Shown here one piece after another: positions 26,384-34,343 of a stretch of 48,386 nucleotides of DNA. The translations under genes and the position numbers were made by a program. The notes beneath the pieces were generated by a model. It did not search any database and had not been told where the DNA came from. It saw nothing but the letters and a program-made list of their open reading frames with translations. Source of the stretch: Geomicrobium sp. JCM 19039 (lineage in GTDB: Bacteria > Bacillota > Bacilli > Bacillales > Marinococcaceae); NCBI RefSeq assembly GCF_000698145.1, contig NZ_BAXB01000026.1:1-48386 (forward strand), read 5' to 3'. Within the stretch, counting starts at the first letter, position 1; each line of letters starts with the position of its first letter.

Positions 26384-27337
26384 ATGCGTTTGCGTGTGAG
26401 GATAGTCATTTTTGTTAGCATTGGGGTAAGTATTTTCATAAGTATTCTGTTTGTAAGTTTCATCTATCACCAAGTGCAGTTGGTTCGAGAAGAAGCATGG
26501 ATTCAGCCAATGGGAGAGATGGTGGATCGTCACGGTATCGCCATGCACGTGTACACAGAGGGAGCGGGGGAGCATACGCTCGTATTTATGGCAGGGGGAG
26601 GCACAAGTGCGCCAGTGTTTGACTTTTTGCCATTGTATAAAGAGCTTGCCGACCGGCATACGGTTGTCGTTATTGAAAAGGCAGGGTACGGATTTAGTGA
26701 AGTGACCGACCAGTCCCGAGACATTGACACGATACTAGCTGAGACGAGAGAAGCGCTGCGACAAGCGGGTGTCGATGGGCCATACGTGTTAGTGCCACAT
26801 TCTATGTCAGGCATCGAAGCGATCTATTGGACAGAGCAATATCCAGAAGAAGTGACCGCACTGATTGGCTTGGATATGGCGACCCCTGAAGCCTACGAGA
26901 ACATGGCGATTCCGATGCCCCTTGTCCACGCCGGCAGTGTGGCTGCCAATCTCGGATTAACGAGATGGATACCAAGTCTCGTATCCTACGAAGTGCTGGA
27001 ATATGGAACGTTTACAGAGCATGAAGAAAAGGTGTACCGAGCGCTCCAACATCGCCGTACATCAACGACGAACATGGTCAATGAAGTGGGATTAATAAAG
27101 GAAAATGCACAAGTTGTTGCATCAGGCCAAAACCGGTCTGTCCCTACTCTTCAATTCGTCTCCAACGGCGAGGGGACTGCATGGGACGAGGCGACGTGGC
27201 TCGGATTTCAACAGACGTTTCAGCAAAATCAACACGATGCGACACTCGTGCACATCGACGCCGCTCACAATCTTCATTATACGAACTCGAAGCAAATTGC
27301 CGAGGAAGTCGATGTGTTTTTGGGTTCTGTCAGATGA
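26384..27337 (+). CDS. Membrane-anchored alpha/beta hydrolase
   Basis: This 317-residue protein starts with a transmembrane anchor (about 6-28), so the catalytic domain is expected outside the cell. The alpha/beta hydrolase core shows VFMAGGGTSAPVFDF (oxyanion region), the nucleophile elbow VPHSMSGIEA (Ser within HSMSG, about 146) and the C-terminal catalytic His in DAAHNLHYTN. The substrate cannot be predicted. It starts 3 bp after the DinB gene with no obvious ribosome binding site, so translation may be coupled. Confidence 0.85.
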   Translation: MRLRVRIVIFVSIGVSIFISILFVSFIYHQVQLVREEAWIQPMGEMVDRHGIAMHVYTEGAGEHTLVFMAGGGTSAPVFDFLPLYKELADRHTVVVIEKAGYGFSEVTDQSRDIDTILAETREALRQAGVDGPYVLVPHSMSGIEAIYWTEQYPEEVTALIGLDMATPEAYENMAIPMPLVHAGSVAANLGLTRWIPSLVSYEVLEYGTFTEHEEKVYRALQHRRTSTTNMVNEVGLIKENAQVVASGQNRSVPTLQFVSNGEGTAWDEATWLGFQQTFQQNQHDATLVHIDAAHNLHYTNSKQIAEEVDVFLGSVR

Positions 27338-27458
27338 GTCACGAATTTCGGGCATAAGGACATGTAGTGCGCAATCAGATAGGGTTTAGTTTTACTAGTC
27401 TATTCGTATAATGAATGTTTCGTAAAATTTAAAAAGTGGTACATAAGGAGTAGTAGCG

Positions 27459-27668
27459 ATGCCCGCCTTTTTCGCAACAGTATATTCCGGCTTGATTATT
27501 ATCATTACAGTCAGAGCGATTGTGATCGTGCTCAACATCGCGAGATCAAGAGGTGAAGTGTCACGTTTCACGTGGCGATTTGCAACAATATGTGCAGGGT
27601 GTGCAGGGGTTGCCGTATTCGTACTACTGCCTTTTGTTTATGACCGTTTGTTTGCTTATTTTTCTTAG
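27459..27668 (+). CDS. Small two-helix membrane protein
   Basis: This 69-residue protein has two membrane helices (about 5-25 and 43-66) separated by a basic loop (IARSRGEVSRFTWR). The start at 27459 has AAGGAG about eight bases upstream. Family unrecognised. A second small membrane protein gene follows after 15 bp, and the two probably form an operon ended by the 27898 terminator. Confidence 0.65.
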   Translation: MPAFFATVYSGLIIIITVRAIVIVLNIARSRGEVSRFTWRFATICAGCAGVAVFVLLPFVYDRLFAYFS

Positions 27669-27683
27669 TTGGAGGTGGATGGG

Positions 27684-27884
27684 TTGTCTTTTAAAGAACG
27701 AATGCGACATGCCCGGTACAAGCGAGTGATGGGGTCCATCTTCGTGTTGCCTATTATCGTCGTGTTATCGTTTCTCGACGTCGTACCATTATCAACAGGG
27801 GTCACATGGATGTTGCTGGCAGCATTTGTTGTCGCACTGATCGTATTTTTCACGACATTCAAAGGCACAGCAAAAGAAGGCTGA
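27684..27884 (+). CDS. Small two-helix membrane protein, second of a pair
   Basis: This 66-residue protein begins MSFKERMRHARYKRVMG and has two helices (about 15-33 and 39-60). I place the start at TTG 27684 because GGAGGTG ends seven bases before it; the upstream in-frame TTG at 27669 has no site. The N-terminus is strongly basic, so it should face the cytoplasm. Function unknown. Confidence 0.62.
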   Translation: MSFKERMRHARYKRVMGSIFVLPIIVVLSFLDVVPLSTGVTWMLLAAFVVALIVFFTTFKGTAKEG

Positions 27885-27897
27885 ATAGAAAAAAGAA

Positions 27898-27928
27898 CGA
27901 GGACGGTGCGGCAACCGTCCTCGTTTCA
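27898..27928 (+). terminator. Terminator of the small membrane protein pair
   Basis: CGAGGACGGT pairs perfectly with ACCGTCCTCG around GCGGCA and is followed by TTTCATT. Confidence 0.85.
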
Positions 27929-28465
27929 TTTGTGCACTCAGTTCGCGAGGCTACAGACCGAATATTGGGGTGTAAAGAGAATCTCACCATAGATGATTCT
28001 ATGGTGAGATTCTCTTTGATTTACGAGGTATATTGTCAAAAATCTTACCATAGAAAAGAGAAATTGTACCATAGATTGACCAATGGTGAGATATTAGCCT
28101 AGTACGCAGTCAACTTTCGGAAAATCATCCCATAGCGGATAACAACGCTTAGATCAATACCGTTCGTGTTGTTCATGGCAAATATAAAAGGACGAGGCAG
28201 GGCGTTAAAGGAATACACAAACCGCCACAAAAACGGTTATATGTGACGATTGGTCAAGTCAAATTCAACATTCTTAACCTGGATTGCCACATAAGCTTCG
28301 CGAACTGTCACTAAAATAAATTTATGAGGCGTTTGCTGCCCTAAAATACCGGGCTTGTGTGTTGGATTGTCACAAAGTATACGTCTTCAATCATGCTCAG
28401 CACCGAAGGGGCCGACGGGCAACTCGTACTTGGCATTTACGCTGTAAACTCAATTTGGGTGTATA
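27929..28465. other. Gene-free stretch with hairpin repeats and TGGATTG motifs
   Basis: There is no supported gene in about 540 bp. The stretch carries two ATCTTACCAT-type hairpins (listed separately) and two copies of TGGATTGYCACA (28280-28291 and 28363-28374), a motif also present at 333-344. Confidence 0.6.
27974..28092 (+). repeat. Two ATCTTACCAT-family hairpins, one with a 19-bp perfect stem
   Basis: At 27974-28017 a perfect 19-bp stem (AAAGAGAATCTCACCATAG and its complement) closes a 6-nt ATGATT loop. At 28042-28092 a second copy has ATCTTACCAT pairing with ATGGTGAGAT through one T-G wobble and a long interior segment. Compared with the copies at 7.3 and 47.6 kb, the first hairpin replaces a T-A pair by C-G in the same stem position. 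A terminator role is unlikely because neither is followed by a T run of normal length. Confidence 0.8.
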
Positions 28466-28500
28466 AAAACGGATGTCCCCCTTTCGGGACATCCGTTTTT
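28466..28500. terminator. Bidirectional terminator after the acidic lipoprotein
   Basis: ACGGATGTCCC and GGGACATCCGT pair perfectly around six bases, flanked by AAAA and TTTTT, so it works on both strands. It lies just 3' of the minus-strand lipoprotein gene. Confidence 0.88.
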
Positions 28501-28510
28501 GCTCGCTTGG

Positions 28511-29379
28511 TTATTCATCTTCGTCTTCGATGTCTTCTTCAATGTCTTCGATTTCTGCTTCTAAGTGCTCGTCTTGATCGCGATCTTCGATGTCGACGTC
28601 GTCACCGATCACATCTTCGAGTTGGAAGAAGGCTTCATCGTATTCAATGTCTAGTTCGTATTCTACCAATTCAAAGGTGATGCGGAACGGGTTTTCGGCG
28701 TGTTCGTTTTCGAGACGGATGACCTCAAATGTATCTTGATCGATCCAGTAGTGTCGAACTTCTTCTTCGTCACTGAATGTTAAATGATACGTCATGTAGT
28801 CGTTGATTTCTTCTTCGCCTTCTAAAGCGACTTCGTAATCTTCCATCATCTGATCAAATTGATTTTCGCGGACATTGACGTCTGCGGGGTCACCCTCCAT
28901 ATCTACCTGTTCAACCCGGTAGGCAACGTCTTCCTCTTCGGTATAGGTGAGCGTATATTCACTGTCACCTGCGGTATACTCCGTCGGTTCACCGTCAATC
29001 ATGCGCTCCATTCGATTGCTAATGGAACCGTCTTCGTGGTGGTAAATGTATTCAATCAGCTCTTCTTCTTGAGCGACGCCGGCTTCCTCTTCAGGTACAT
29101 CGGCCTCTGTATCACCGTCTACGCCTGTCGTCATAACGGAGTGCGAGTAGATACTCTGGAAATCGTCTTCGGCAGCAATCGCGGCATCAATGATTTCTTC
29201 GGCAGTCATTTCCCCTTCGTCATCGGCTTCTGCCACGTCGTCGTCTTCTTCATCCGATTGTTCGGTCGTTTCTTCATCGGTTTCGTTGTCGGCTTCTTCA
29301 GTTGTGTCGGCGTCGCCGTTGCACGCGATCAGCACGAGCTTAAGCTAGTAACGCCAAGTAGTGAATAAAACTTCTTCAT
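28511..29379 (-). pseudogene. Very acidic LolA/DUF6612-like lipoprotein, frameshifted
   Basis: The restored protein of about 289 residues begins MKKFYSLLGVTSL and continues LVLIACNGDADTTEE, giving a lipobox (LIAC). Next come about 45 residues made mostly of Asp, Glu and Thr, then MTAEEIIDAAIAAEDDFQSI, the start of a LolA-like beta fold seen in Firmicute lipoproteins annotated DUF6612. The C-terminus is again almost all Asp/Glu (EDIEEDIEDEDE). Lipid or hydrophobe binding on the cell surface is a family-level guess. The signal peptide and mature part are in different frames; one base added at 29337-29340 joins them. The start at 29379 follows GAGGAG. Convergent terminator downstream. Confidence 0.78.
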
Positions 29380-29458
29380 GGGTCAATCTCCTCTTTCTCT
29401 CTATAGCTACAAGTCTCATACCCGGAATTTTGCCATTTGTAACGTTTTTGTGAAAAAG

Positions 29459-29484
29459 TGATCCGTTTGCGTGTGTGTTGCGTT
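29459..29484 (+). promoter_or_regulatory. ECF-type promoter of the sigma/anti-sigma operon
   Basis: TGATCC (29459-29464), 16 bp, then CGTT (29481-29484) is an ECF-sigma promoter layout. The same TGATCC-N16-CGTT, preceded by the same AAAAAG and with similar spacer bases (TTTG and TGTG), lies before the downstream surface-protein gene at 31018. Autoregulation by the sigma factor is the simplest reading. Confidence 0.78.
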
Positions 29485-29598
29485 TAATATGTAGCATCTT
29501 TATTTGGCATTTCTCCAACAATCCATGTACAATCAGCAGAGAGTCAATATTCCGATTTTTACTCCCTAAATCGAGATCAGATCGAAAAGGAGATACCG

Positions 29599-30164
29599 AT
29601 GCCCAAAAAAGATGTAGATGTGTATGTCAGGCTAAGGCAGGGCGATAAAGATGCTTTGGAATTGATGTATGATCGCTACGGCAAACTTCTTTATTCCTTT
29701 AGTTACAAGATGACCGAAGACCAGCAATTCTCAGAAGAAATTGTTCAAGAAGTATTTATAAAGATCTGGACGCAGAAAAGTTCATATGATGAGACGAAAG
29801 GTAAATTTTCGAGTTGGCTGTTGACGATTACCCGGAATACGGTAATTGACCATCTTCGTAAAAAGCGGGAAACAGCATCGGAGATTGCCACGAAAGAAAT
29901 GGCGGAAGATCCTGATCCGAGTGTTGAGGACCAAGTCGAGTGGAATGAGAAGCGAGGCGTTGTCCGAGAAGCGATCGAGCAACTGAAGCCAGAGCAGCAA
30001 AACGTTATCGTTTTATTTTATTACCGAGGGTTGTCCCAACAAAAAATCGCCGATCAGTGTGATATCCCGTTAGGAACGGTAAAAGGCGTCTCAGGCTTGC
30101 CTTAAAGCATCTGAAAGAATCGATTGAGCAGATTGAACAGAAAGGAGGGGTTACTCATGAGTAA
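29599..30164 (+). pseudogene. ECF RNA polymerase sigma factor, frameshifted at the end
   Basis: A sigma-70 family ECF factor of about 188 residues. Region 2 reads LELMYDRYGKLLYSFSYKMT, then SEEIVQEVFIKIW and SSWLLTITRNTVIDHLRKKR; region 4 reads EQQNVIVLFYYRGLSQQKIA then IPLGTVKG. The frame breaks in the region 4 recognition helix at 30086-30089; one added base gives the expected continuation GTVKGRLRLALKHLKESIEQ and a stop at 30164. This overlaps the anti-sigma start by 8 bp, as expected for a coupled pair. With an RskA-like partner it belongs near the SigK/SigJ-type ECF groups. ATG 29599 follows AAAGGAG. Confidence 0.92.
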
Positions 30165-30891
30165 ACGTTGTGATCATTTAATCGACTATATGAATGGGCA
30201 TTTATCAGAAGAAGAGAAACAAGCGTTTGAAGTGCATCTAGAAACGTGTTCAGACTGCCAAGAAGAATTAAATGAACTCAAAGAGCTTACGAGTGATCTA
30301 GGATTTCTATCAGAACCTATTGATCCTCCTCCGTCAATGAAAGAGCGCGTGCTATCTGCGGCCTTTGAGGAAAAAGCACCAACGGAACCTGAAAAGGTGT
30401 CAGAACCAGTTGAATTCAAACCGAAGAAAAAGAATAGATGGATTATGCCAACGATGGCAGCGGCGTTGATGTTGTCACTCGTAGGGAATGCCTTTCTGTT
30501 TACCGAACTGGCTTCGTCTCCAGAAGAAGGGGAAGAAATTCCTTCTGTAAGTATAGACTCTCTCGTGCAACAACTGAGTTTACAGCCATCCGCAGAAGAC
30601 ATTCCGTTTGAAGCGAGAGCGTCTTTTGTTGACAAAGACCAGCACCAACAGTTGATCGTTGAAGCTGATCAACTGAGCCAGCCTGCAGATACAGAAGTGT
30701 ATCAAGTGTGGCTACTCAAAGATGAAGAGCCGTATCGTGCGGGGACATTTACCCCAGGAGAAGACGGCAGCGGCATGTCCACTTTCGACATTGACCCAGA
30801 GATGGGCTTTGACACGATCGCAATTACGATCGAACCCGATGAAACGAGTGAGCAACCTGAAGGCGAAATCGTCTTGCTGCAAGAATTATAA
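30157..30891 (+). CDS. RskA-like transmembrane anti-sigma factor
   Basis: This 244-residue protein has an N-terminal zinc-binding anti-sigma domain (HLSEEEKQAFEVHLETCSDC, with the H-x3-C-x2-C end at HLETCSDC). A proline/acidic linker follows, then one membrane helix (about 93-115, RWIMPTMAAALMLSLVGNAF), and an extracellular RskA-type domain (EVYQVWLLKDEEPYRAGTFT, then GFDTIAITIEPDE). It should hold the upstream ECF factor at the membrane until an envelope signal triggers release. ATG 30157 follows AAAGGAGGGG within the end of the sigma gene. A terminator comes right after, so the surface genes downstream have their own promoter. Confidence 0.92.
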   Translation: MSKRCDHLIDYMNGHLSEEEKQAFEVHLETCSDCQEELNELKELTSDLGFLSEPIDPPPSMKERVLSAAFEEKAPTEPEKVSEPVEFKPKKKNRWIMPTMAAALMLSLVGNAFLFTELASSPEEGEEIPSVSIDSLVQQLSLQPSAEDIPFEARASFVDKDQHQQLIVEADQLSQPADTEVYQVWLLKDEEPYRAGTFTPGEDGSGMSTFDIDPEMGFDTIAITIEPDETSEQPEGEIVLLQEL

Positions 30892-30898
30892 AGTAGCT

Positions 30899-30935
30899 CC
30901 CGGTAGAGTGCGCAACACTCCGCCGGGTTTTTTTG
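30899..30935 (+). terminator. Terminator of the sigma/anti-sigma operon
   Basis: CCCGG-TA-GAGTG pairs with CACTC-CG-CCGGG and is followed by seven Ts. Confidence 0.88.
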
Positions 30936-31017
30936 TTTTTAGACGTTGCGAACTACATAAATGAACTTCCCCTTTTAGCTAAAATCTAAAACAACAAAAA
31001 TCTTTTTTTCCAAAAAG

Positions 31018-31043
31018 TGATCCATTTGAGCATTCTGTGCGTT
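31018..31043 (+). promoter_or_regulatory. ECF-type promoter of the surface protein/sortase operon
   Basis: TGATCC (31018-31023), exactly 16 bp, then CGTT (31040-31043), with the same AAAAAG context as the promoter at 29459. It lies about 40 bp before the surface-protein start. The shared layout predicts that the sigma factor at 29599 controls this operon. Confidence 0.8.
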
Positions 31044-31081
31044 AGCTTAACAAACCAAAACATACAGAGGAGTGCTTGATT

Positions 31082-32426
31082 ATGAATTTGAAAAAGGTAT
31101 TAATTCCAGCATTAAGTGTCTCATTGCTTACACCAACGTTTATGCAGACGGTTCATGCGGAAGAAAATATGTCCGGAGTCATGACACCCGCAGTAGAACT
31201 TAGAGGAACATTGGATCATCTCTTATCGGAGCACTTTGCACTCGCAGTTCTATCGATGCAAAAGCAATACGATGGGGATGAAAGTGCCGAGGCAGCACAA
31301 GCGCGCTTGAACAAAACGCAGCCGATATGAAACCGGCAATCGCATCACTTTACGGTGATGAGGGCGCAGAAGAGTTTGACCGCATCTTCTCTGCACATAA
31401 TGATTACACTGCAGACTATGTGCAAGCAGTGAAAGATGAAGACATGGCAGCACAAGAAGAAGCATCGGCGATGCTGGATGCGTTTTATGTAGAGTTCGGT
31501 GAATTCCTTGAAGGAGCAACAGAAGGCGAATTACCAAGTGACGCAGCCATTGAAGTGTTAGACGTTCATGAGCAACAAGTGAAGATGCGTTTACTGCCTA
31601 TGTAGAAGGTGATTACGAAACAGCATACATGACGTACCGTGAAGGCTTGTCGCATATGTTTGATATTAGTGCAGCTCTATCTGGTGCGATTGTCGAGCAA
31701 AACCCAGAGATGTTTGATGGAACGGTGCCAAATACTGAAGCGGGCAACTTACGCTCTGATGTAAGCAATCTCGTCGCAGAACACTTTGCACTTGCCACGT
31801 TATCCATGTCTAAAGAATTTAAGGAACGCGAAGACTTGGACTTTGTAAGCTGGGCAGAAGATGAGAACACGGCTGACTTAAAAGCAACGATTGCTTCGGT
31901 TTATGGTGAAGAAGGCGGCGAGCAGTTTGAGCAAATTTGGCAAGGAAATCACATTCTTGCTCAAAGTGAATATGTCGTAGCAGCGAAAAACAATGATGAT
32001 GCGGCAAAAGAAGAAGCGGAAAATAAATTGAGCACGTTTGCGGATGAATTTGGGATGTTTTTAGATACAGCCACGGAAGGTATCTTGCCAGCAGCGGAAG
32101 CAACTGAGCTTGTGAATGTGCACGAGAGCCAAGTACTCGGTACATTTGATTACTATGCAGCTGGTGACTACACAAGTTCATTCGATACGTTCAGAGAAGG
32201 TTATGCATTTACGTTTGATATTGGTGCAGGCCTAGCGGATGCGATTGTTACGCAGCACCCTGATATGTTTGAAGGTGGCGAAATGGTTCCAGAAATGCCA
32301 CAAACAGGTATGGGTGGCGCCACTGCGAATGGAATCTCCCTTCAGTGGATGGCTTGGATCTTTGCTGGTGCAACGGCAGGTCTAGTTGGTTACTTTGGCG
32401 TACGAAGATACCGCACACGAGCATAA
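31082..32426 (+). pseudogene. LPXTG-type surface protein with two helical repeats, two frameshifts
   Basis: The restored protein of about 448 residues has a signal peptide (MNLKKVLIPALSVSLLTPTF, cleaved near VHA). Two homologous domains of about 150 residues follow. Each begins EHFALAxLSM, contains SLYGDEGAEEF or SVYGEEGGEQF, ATEGELP or ATEGILP and a HExQV motif, and ends DIxAxLxxAIVxQxPxMF. A sorting signal closes the protein: MPQTG, a hydrophobic helix (WMAWIFAGATAGLVGYFG) and an RRYRTRA tail. The conserved His residues in each repeat could bind a metal or haem (inference). One base added in the A4 run at 31313-31316 and one near 31582 join the three frames. ATG 31082 follows GAGGAG. Confidence 0.88.
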
Positions 32427-32448
32427 CGAGATAGGAGAGTGAGAGCCG

Positions 32449-33391
32449 ATGTGGAAAAGGCAAGTTATCTTTTTCATCATCAGTCCATTTGTCCTCATCG
32501 GCTGTAGCCTCACTGAGGATGCGGATGTGGGTAGTGTCGTGGAGGAAGAACGAGAGGAACAAGAAGAAGTGAGAGCTCAGGCGGAAGCATGGAGCTCCCG
32601 ACGAAGATCAAACGATTGCTGAAGAATTCGGTATTGATGAAGCGCGCATCGATCAAGCGTATGAGGATGCGAATCAAGCGCAGGAAACGTACCCGACGGG
32701 CCTGACGATTCCTGCGCTCGATATTGATGCGCCAGTCATTGAAGTTGGGCAATTAGAAAACGGGCAGATGGGTGTGCCCGATAACGGAGAAGATGTGGGC
32801 TGGTATGAGCCAGGCACACAGCCAGGTGGTGCAGGCAACGCGGTATTGGCCGGTCACGTTGATGACCGTACGGGACCAGCAGTGTTTTTCGACTTGGGGG
32901 ACTTAGAACCTGGTGACCAAATATTCGTAACGGGAGAAGATGGGGAAGAACTTGAATTCATCGTTGATGAGATGGAGCGCTATCCATTTGATGACTCTCC
33001 TGTAGAAGAAATATTTGGACCTTCGGATGAGAAACAGTTAAATCTGATTACATGTACAGGGGTATTCAACCAAGAAAACGGAACACATGAAGAACGACTC
33101 GTCGTTTACACATCGCTTGTCGAAGAAGAAGAGGAGGAGCCGGTATTACCTGTTCCTACAGAACTGACGATTCAAGGCGATTTGTTGACATGGCACTCTG
33201 TAAGAGATGAAGAGATTATCGGTTACCGAATCTACGAAATCGATGCAAGTGGCGAAGAGACTCACGTAGGAAGCGTATCGCAGCTAGAGAGAAAATCATT
33301 TCTTGTTAACGATCAAGATACGGACTATACCGTAAAAGCCGTCGATCACTTTGGAAATGAATCTGACCCAGCTGAAGAAGCGGACGCTTAA
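32449..33391 (+). pseudogene. Class F-like sortase with C-terminal FN3-like domain, frameshifted
   Basis: The N-terminus (MWKRQVIFFIISPFVLIGCS) is a membrane anchor with a lipobox-like end, followed by an acidic helix. The sortase domain follows: GLTIPALDIDAPVIEVGQ, NAVLAGHVDD (catalytic His), LITCTG (catalytic Cys) and ERLVVYTSL (catalytic Arg region). It should join the MPQTG protein encoded just upstream to the cell wall. After residue 230 an extra domain of about 80 residues resembles fibronectin type III (LTWHSVRDEEIIGYRIYEID, then YTVKAVDHFGNES), which sortases normally lack. The anchor and the catalytic part are in different frames; the shift near 32590-32594 is equivalent to one surplus or two missing bases. 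Start at 32449 behind TAGGAGAG. Confidence 0.87.
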
Positions 33392-33409
33392 GTGTTGGGG
33401 TGGATATGA

Positions 33410-33442
33410 CGTGCGGGTGCTGTAAGCACCCGCACGTTTTTT
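33410..33442 (+). terminator. Terminator of the sortase operon
   Basis: CGTGCGGGTGC pairs perfectly with GCACCCGCACG around TGTAA, followed by six Ts. Confidence 0.95.
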
Positions 33443-33445
33443 GGT

Positions 33446-33686
33446 GTGTGTCATGGCCTAAAGCATGGTAAGCGCAAACAGTATGATTCGTGCAGATGTC
33501 CCGGGCACGTTTGTGAGCCCCAGACTCGAAGCTCCGCGCGGCGAAGGTTGTTACGGGTAAGCGGGTCTGGGGAGATCAAGAATAGATGTAAAGGAGTAAT
33601 GGAACGTCCCGCTTGCGCGAATGCTGAGCGGTCTAATTAGAAACGACTACCAATCTATAACCGCGTGAAAACATCAAAAGATTTGT
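33446..33686 (+). other. GC-rich gene-free stretch with possible RNA structure
   Basis: No gene is supported here. CCCCAGAC (33518-33525) pairs with GTCTGGGG (33565-33572) around a GC-rich interior, and GCGGG (near 33561) could pair with CCCGC (near 33609). I cannot match it to a known RNA family; a fragment of a group II intron or another structured RNA is possible. Confidence 0.3.
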
Positions 33687-34075
33687 ATGATGGCGGCACA
33701 TGCTGGCAAGACGAACGACTGTTCTGCGCGCAAGTTTGAGCTTTTCACCGATTTTAGCGCCGATTTCGCCAAACTCCTGCGCAGTTTGTTCCAACTTGCA
33801 CGCAGATTCCAGGCTGAAGTGCCAACGACACGTCGGCCCCGCCGGGGCCGAAACGAAACCGAACTCGGTTCGGCGCGGCTCGCGCCGACAGGATGTGGGT
33901 ACTTTGGGGCGGGGATGCATAGGTGATCCGGTAATCTGTTCCCAAGTTTGTTCATTCTGTTCCCTAGTTTATGAGAATAGACCGCTTTTCCTGCGATTTG
34001 CCCTAACTTGAGCACAGTTTCCACTTTCCCAAGCTTACCATTGGTTCTTAAAGAAATTCTTTCGTTCAACTTATT
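33687..34075 (+). repeat. Triple-hairpin dispersed element, single module plus tail
   Basis: This copy begins GGCGGCACATGCTGGCAAGA and has the three hairpins at 33834-33850, 33859-33873 and 33870-33888, all perfect. A middle segment with CTGTTCCCTAGTTTATGAGA follows, and it ends with TTACCATTGGTTCTTAAAG and ATTCTTTCGTTCAACTTAT. It is the module-B-plus-tail half of the two-module form seen at 7.7-8.2 kb. Reading frames across it are not credible genes. Confidence 0.85.
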
Positions 34076-34079
34076 TAAA

Positions 34080-34145
34080 TCGCCCAGTATCTCGAAAAAC
34101 CTAATGTTTTGAAGCGATCTAGATCGCGGGTCTCCTAATCATTCC
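34080..34145 (-). repeat. CGATCTAGATCG palindromic repeat, inverted copy
   Basis: The reverse complement matches 8255-8334, including GGAGACCCGCGATCTAGAT, CTTCAAAACAT and AGATACTGGGCGAT. It holds a perfect 14-bp palindrome GCGATCTAGATCGC at 34114-34127 and directly abuts the triple-hairpin element. Confidence 0.75.
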
Positions 34146-34235
34146 CAAAACCAGAGCAAACCCCGCCTCAACCTCGATTGAAACCTGCTGCAAACATCAA
34201 CGCATCATGTACATTACCCAAAAACTGGACCGCTT

Positions 34236-34264
34236 TTCAATACCGCGCGGCTTTGCGCTATAAT
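34236..34264 (+). promoter_or_regulatory. Candidate sigma-A promoter of the araC-type gene
   Basis: A perfect TATAAT at 34259-34264 lies 80 bp before the start. The matching -35 (TTCAAT, 34236-34241, 17 bp away) is weak, as is common for activator-dependent promoters. Confidence 0.5.
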
Positions 34265-34343
34265 GATACTGTCCAACGGGCGCACATCTTGACCAGATGG
34301 TACAACAAAAGGGCGGTAGGATGATTATAGGGGGGTGAGTACA

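Noticed and set aside
28859..29368. 169-residue plus-strand frame rich in Val, Phe and Gly
   Set aside because: Antisense shadow of the Asp/Glu-rich lipoprotein gene; Glu and Asp codons read backwards give hydrophobic residues.
33633..34069. Arg/Gly-rich reading frames on both strands
   Set aside because: Same repeat as at 7.7-8.2 kb; open frames result from high GC content.
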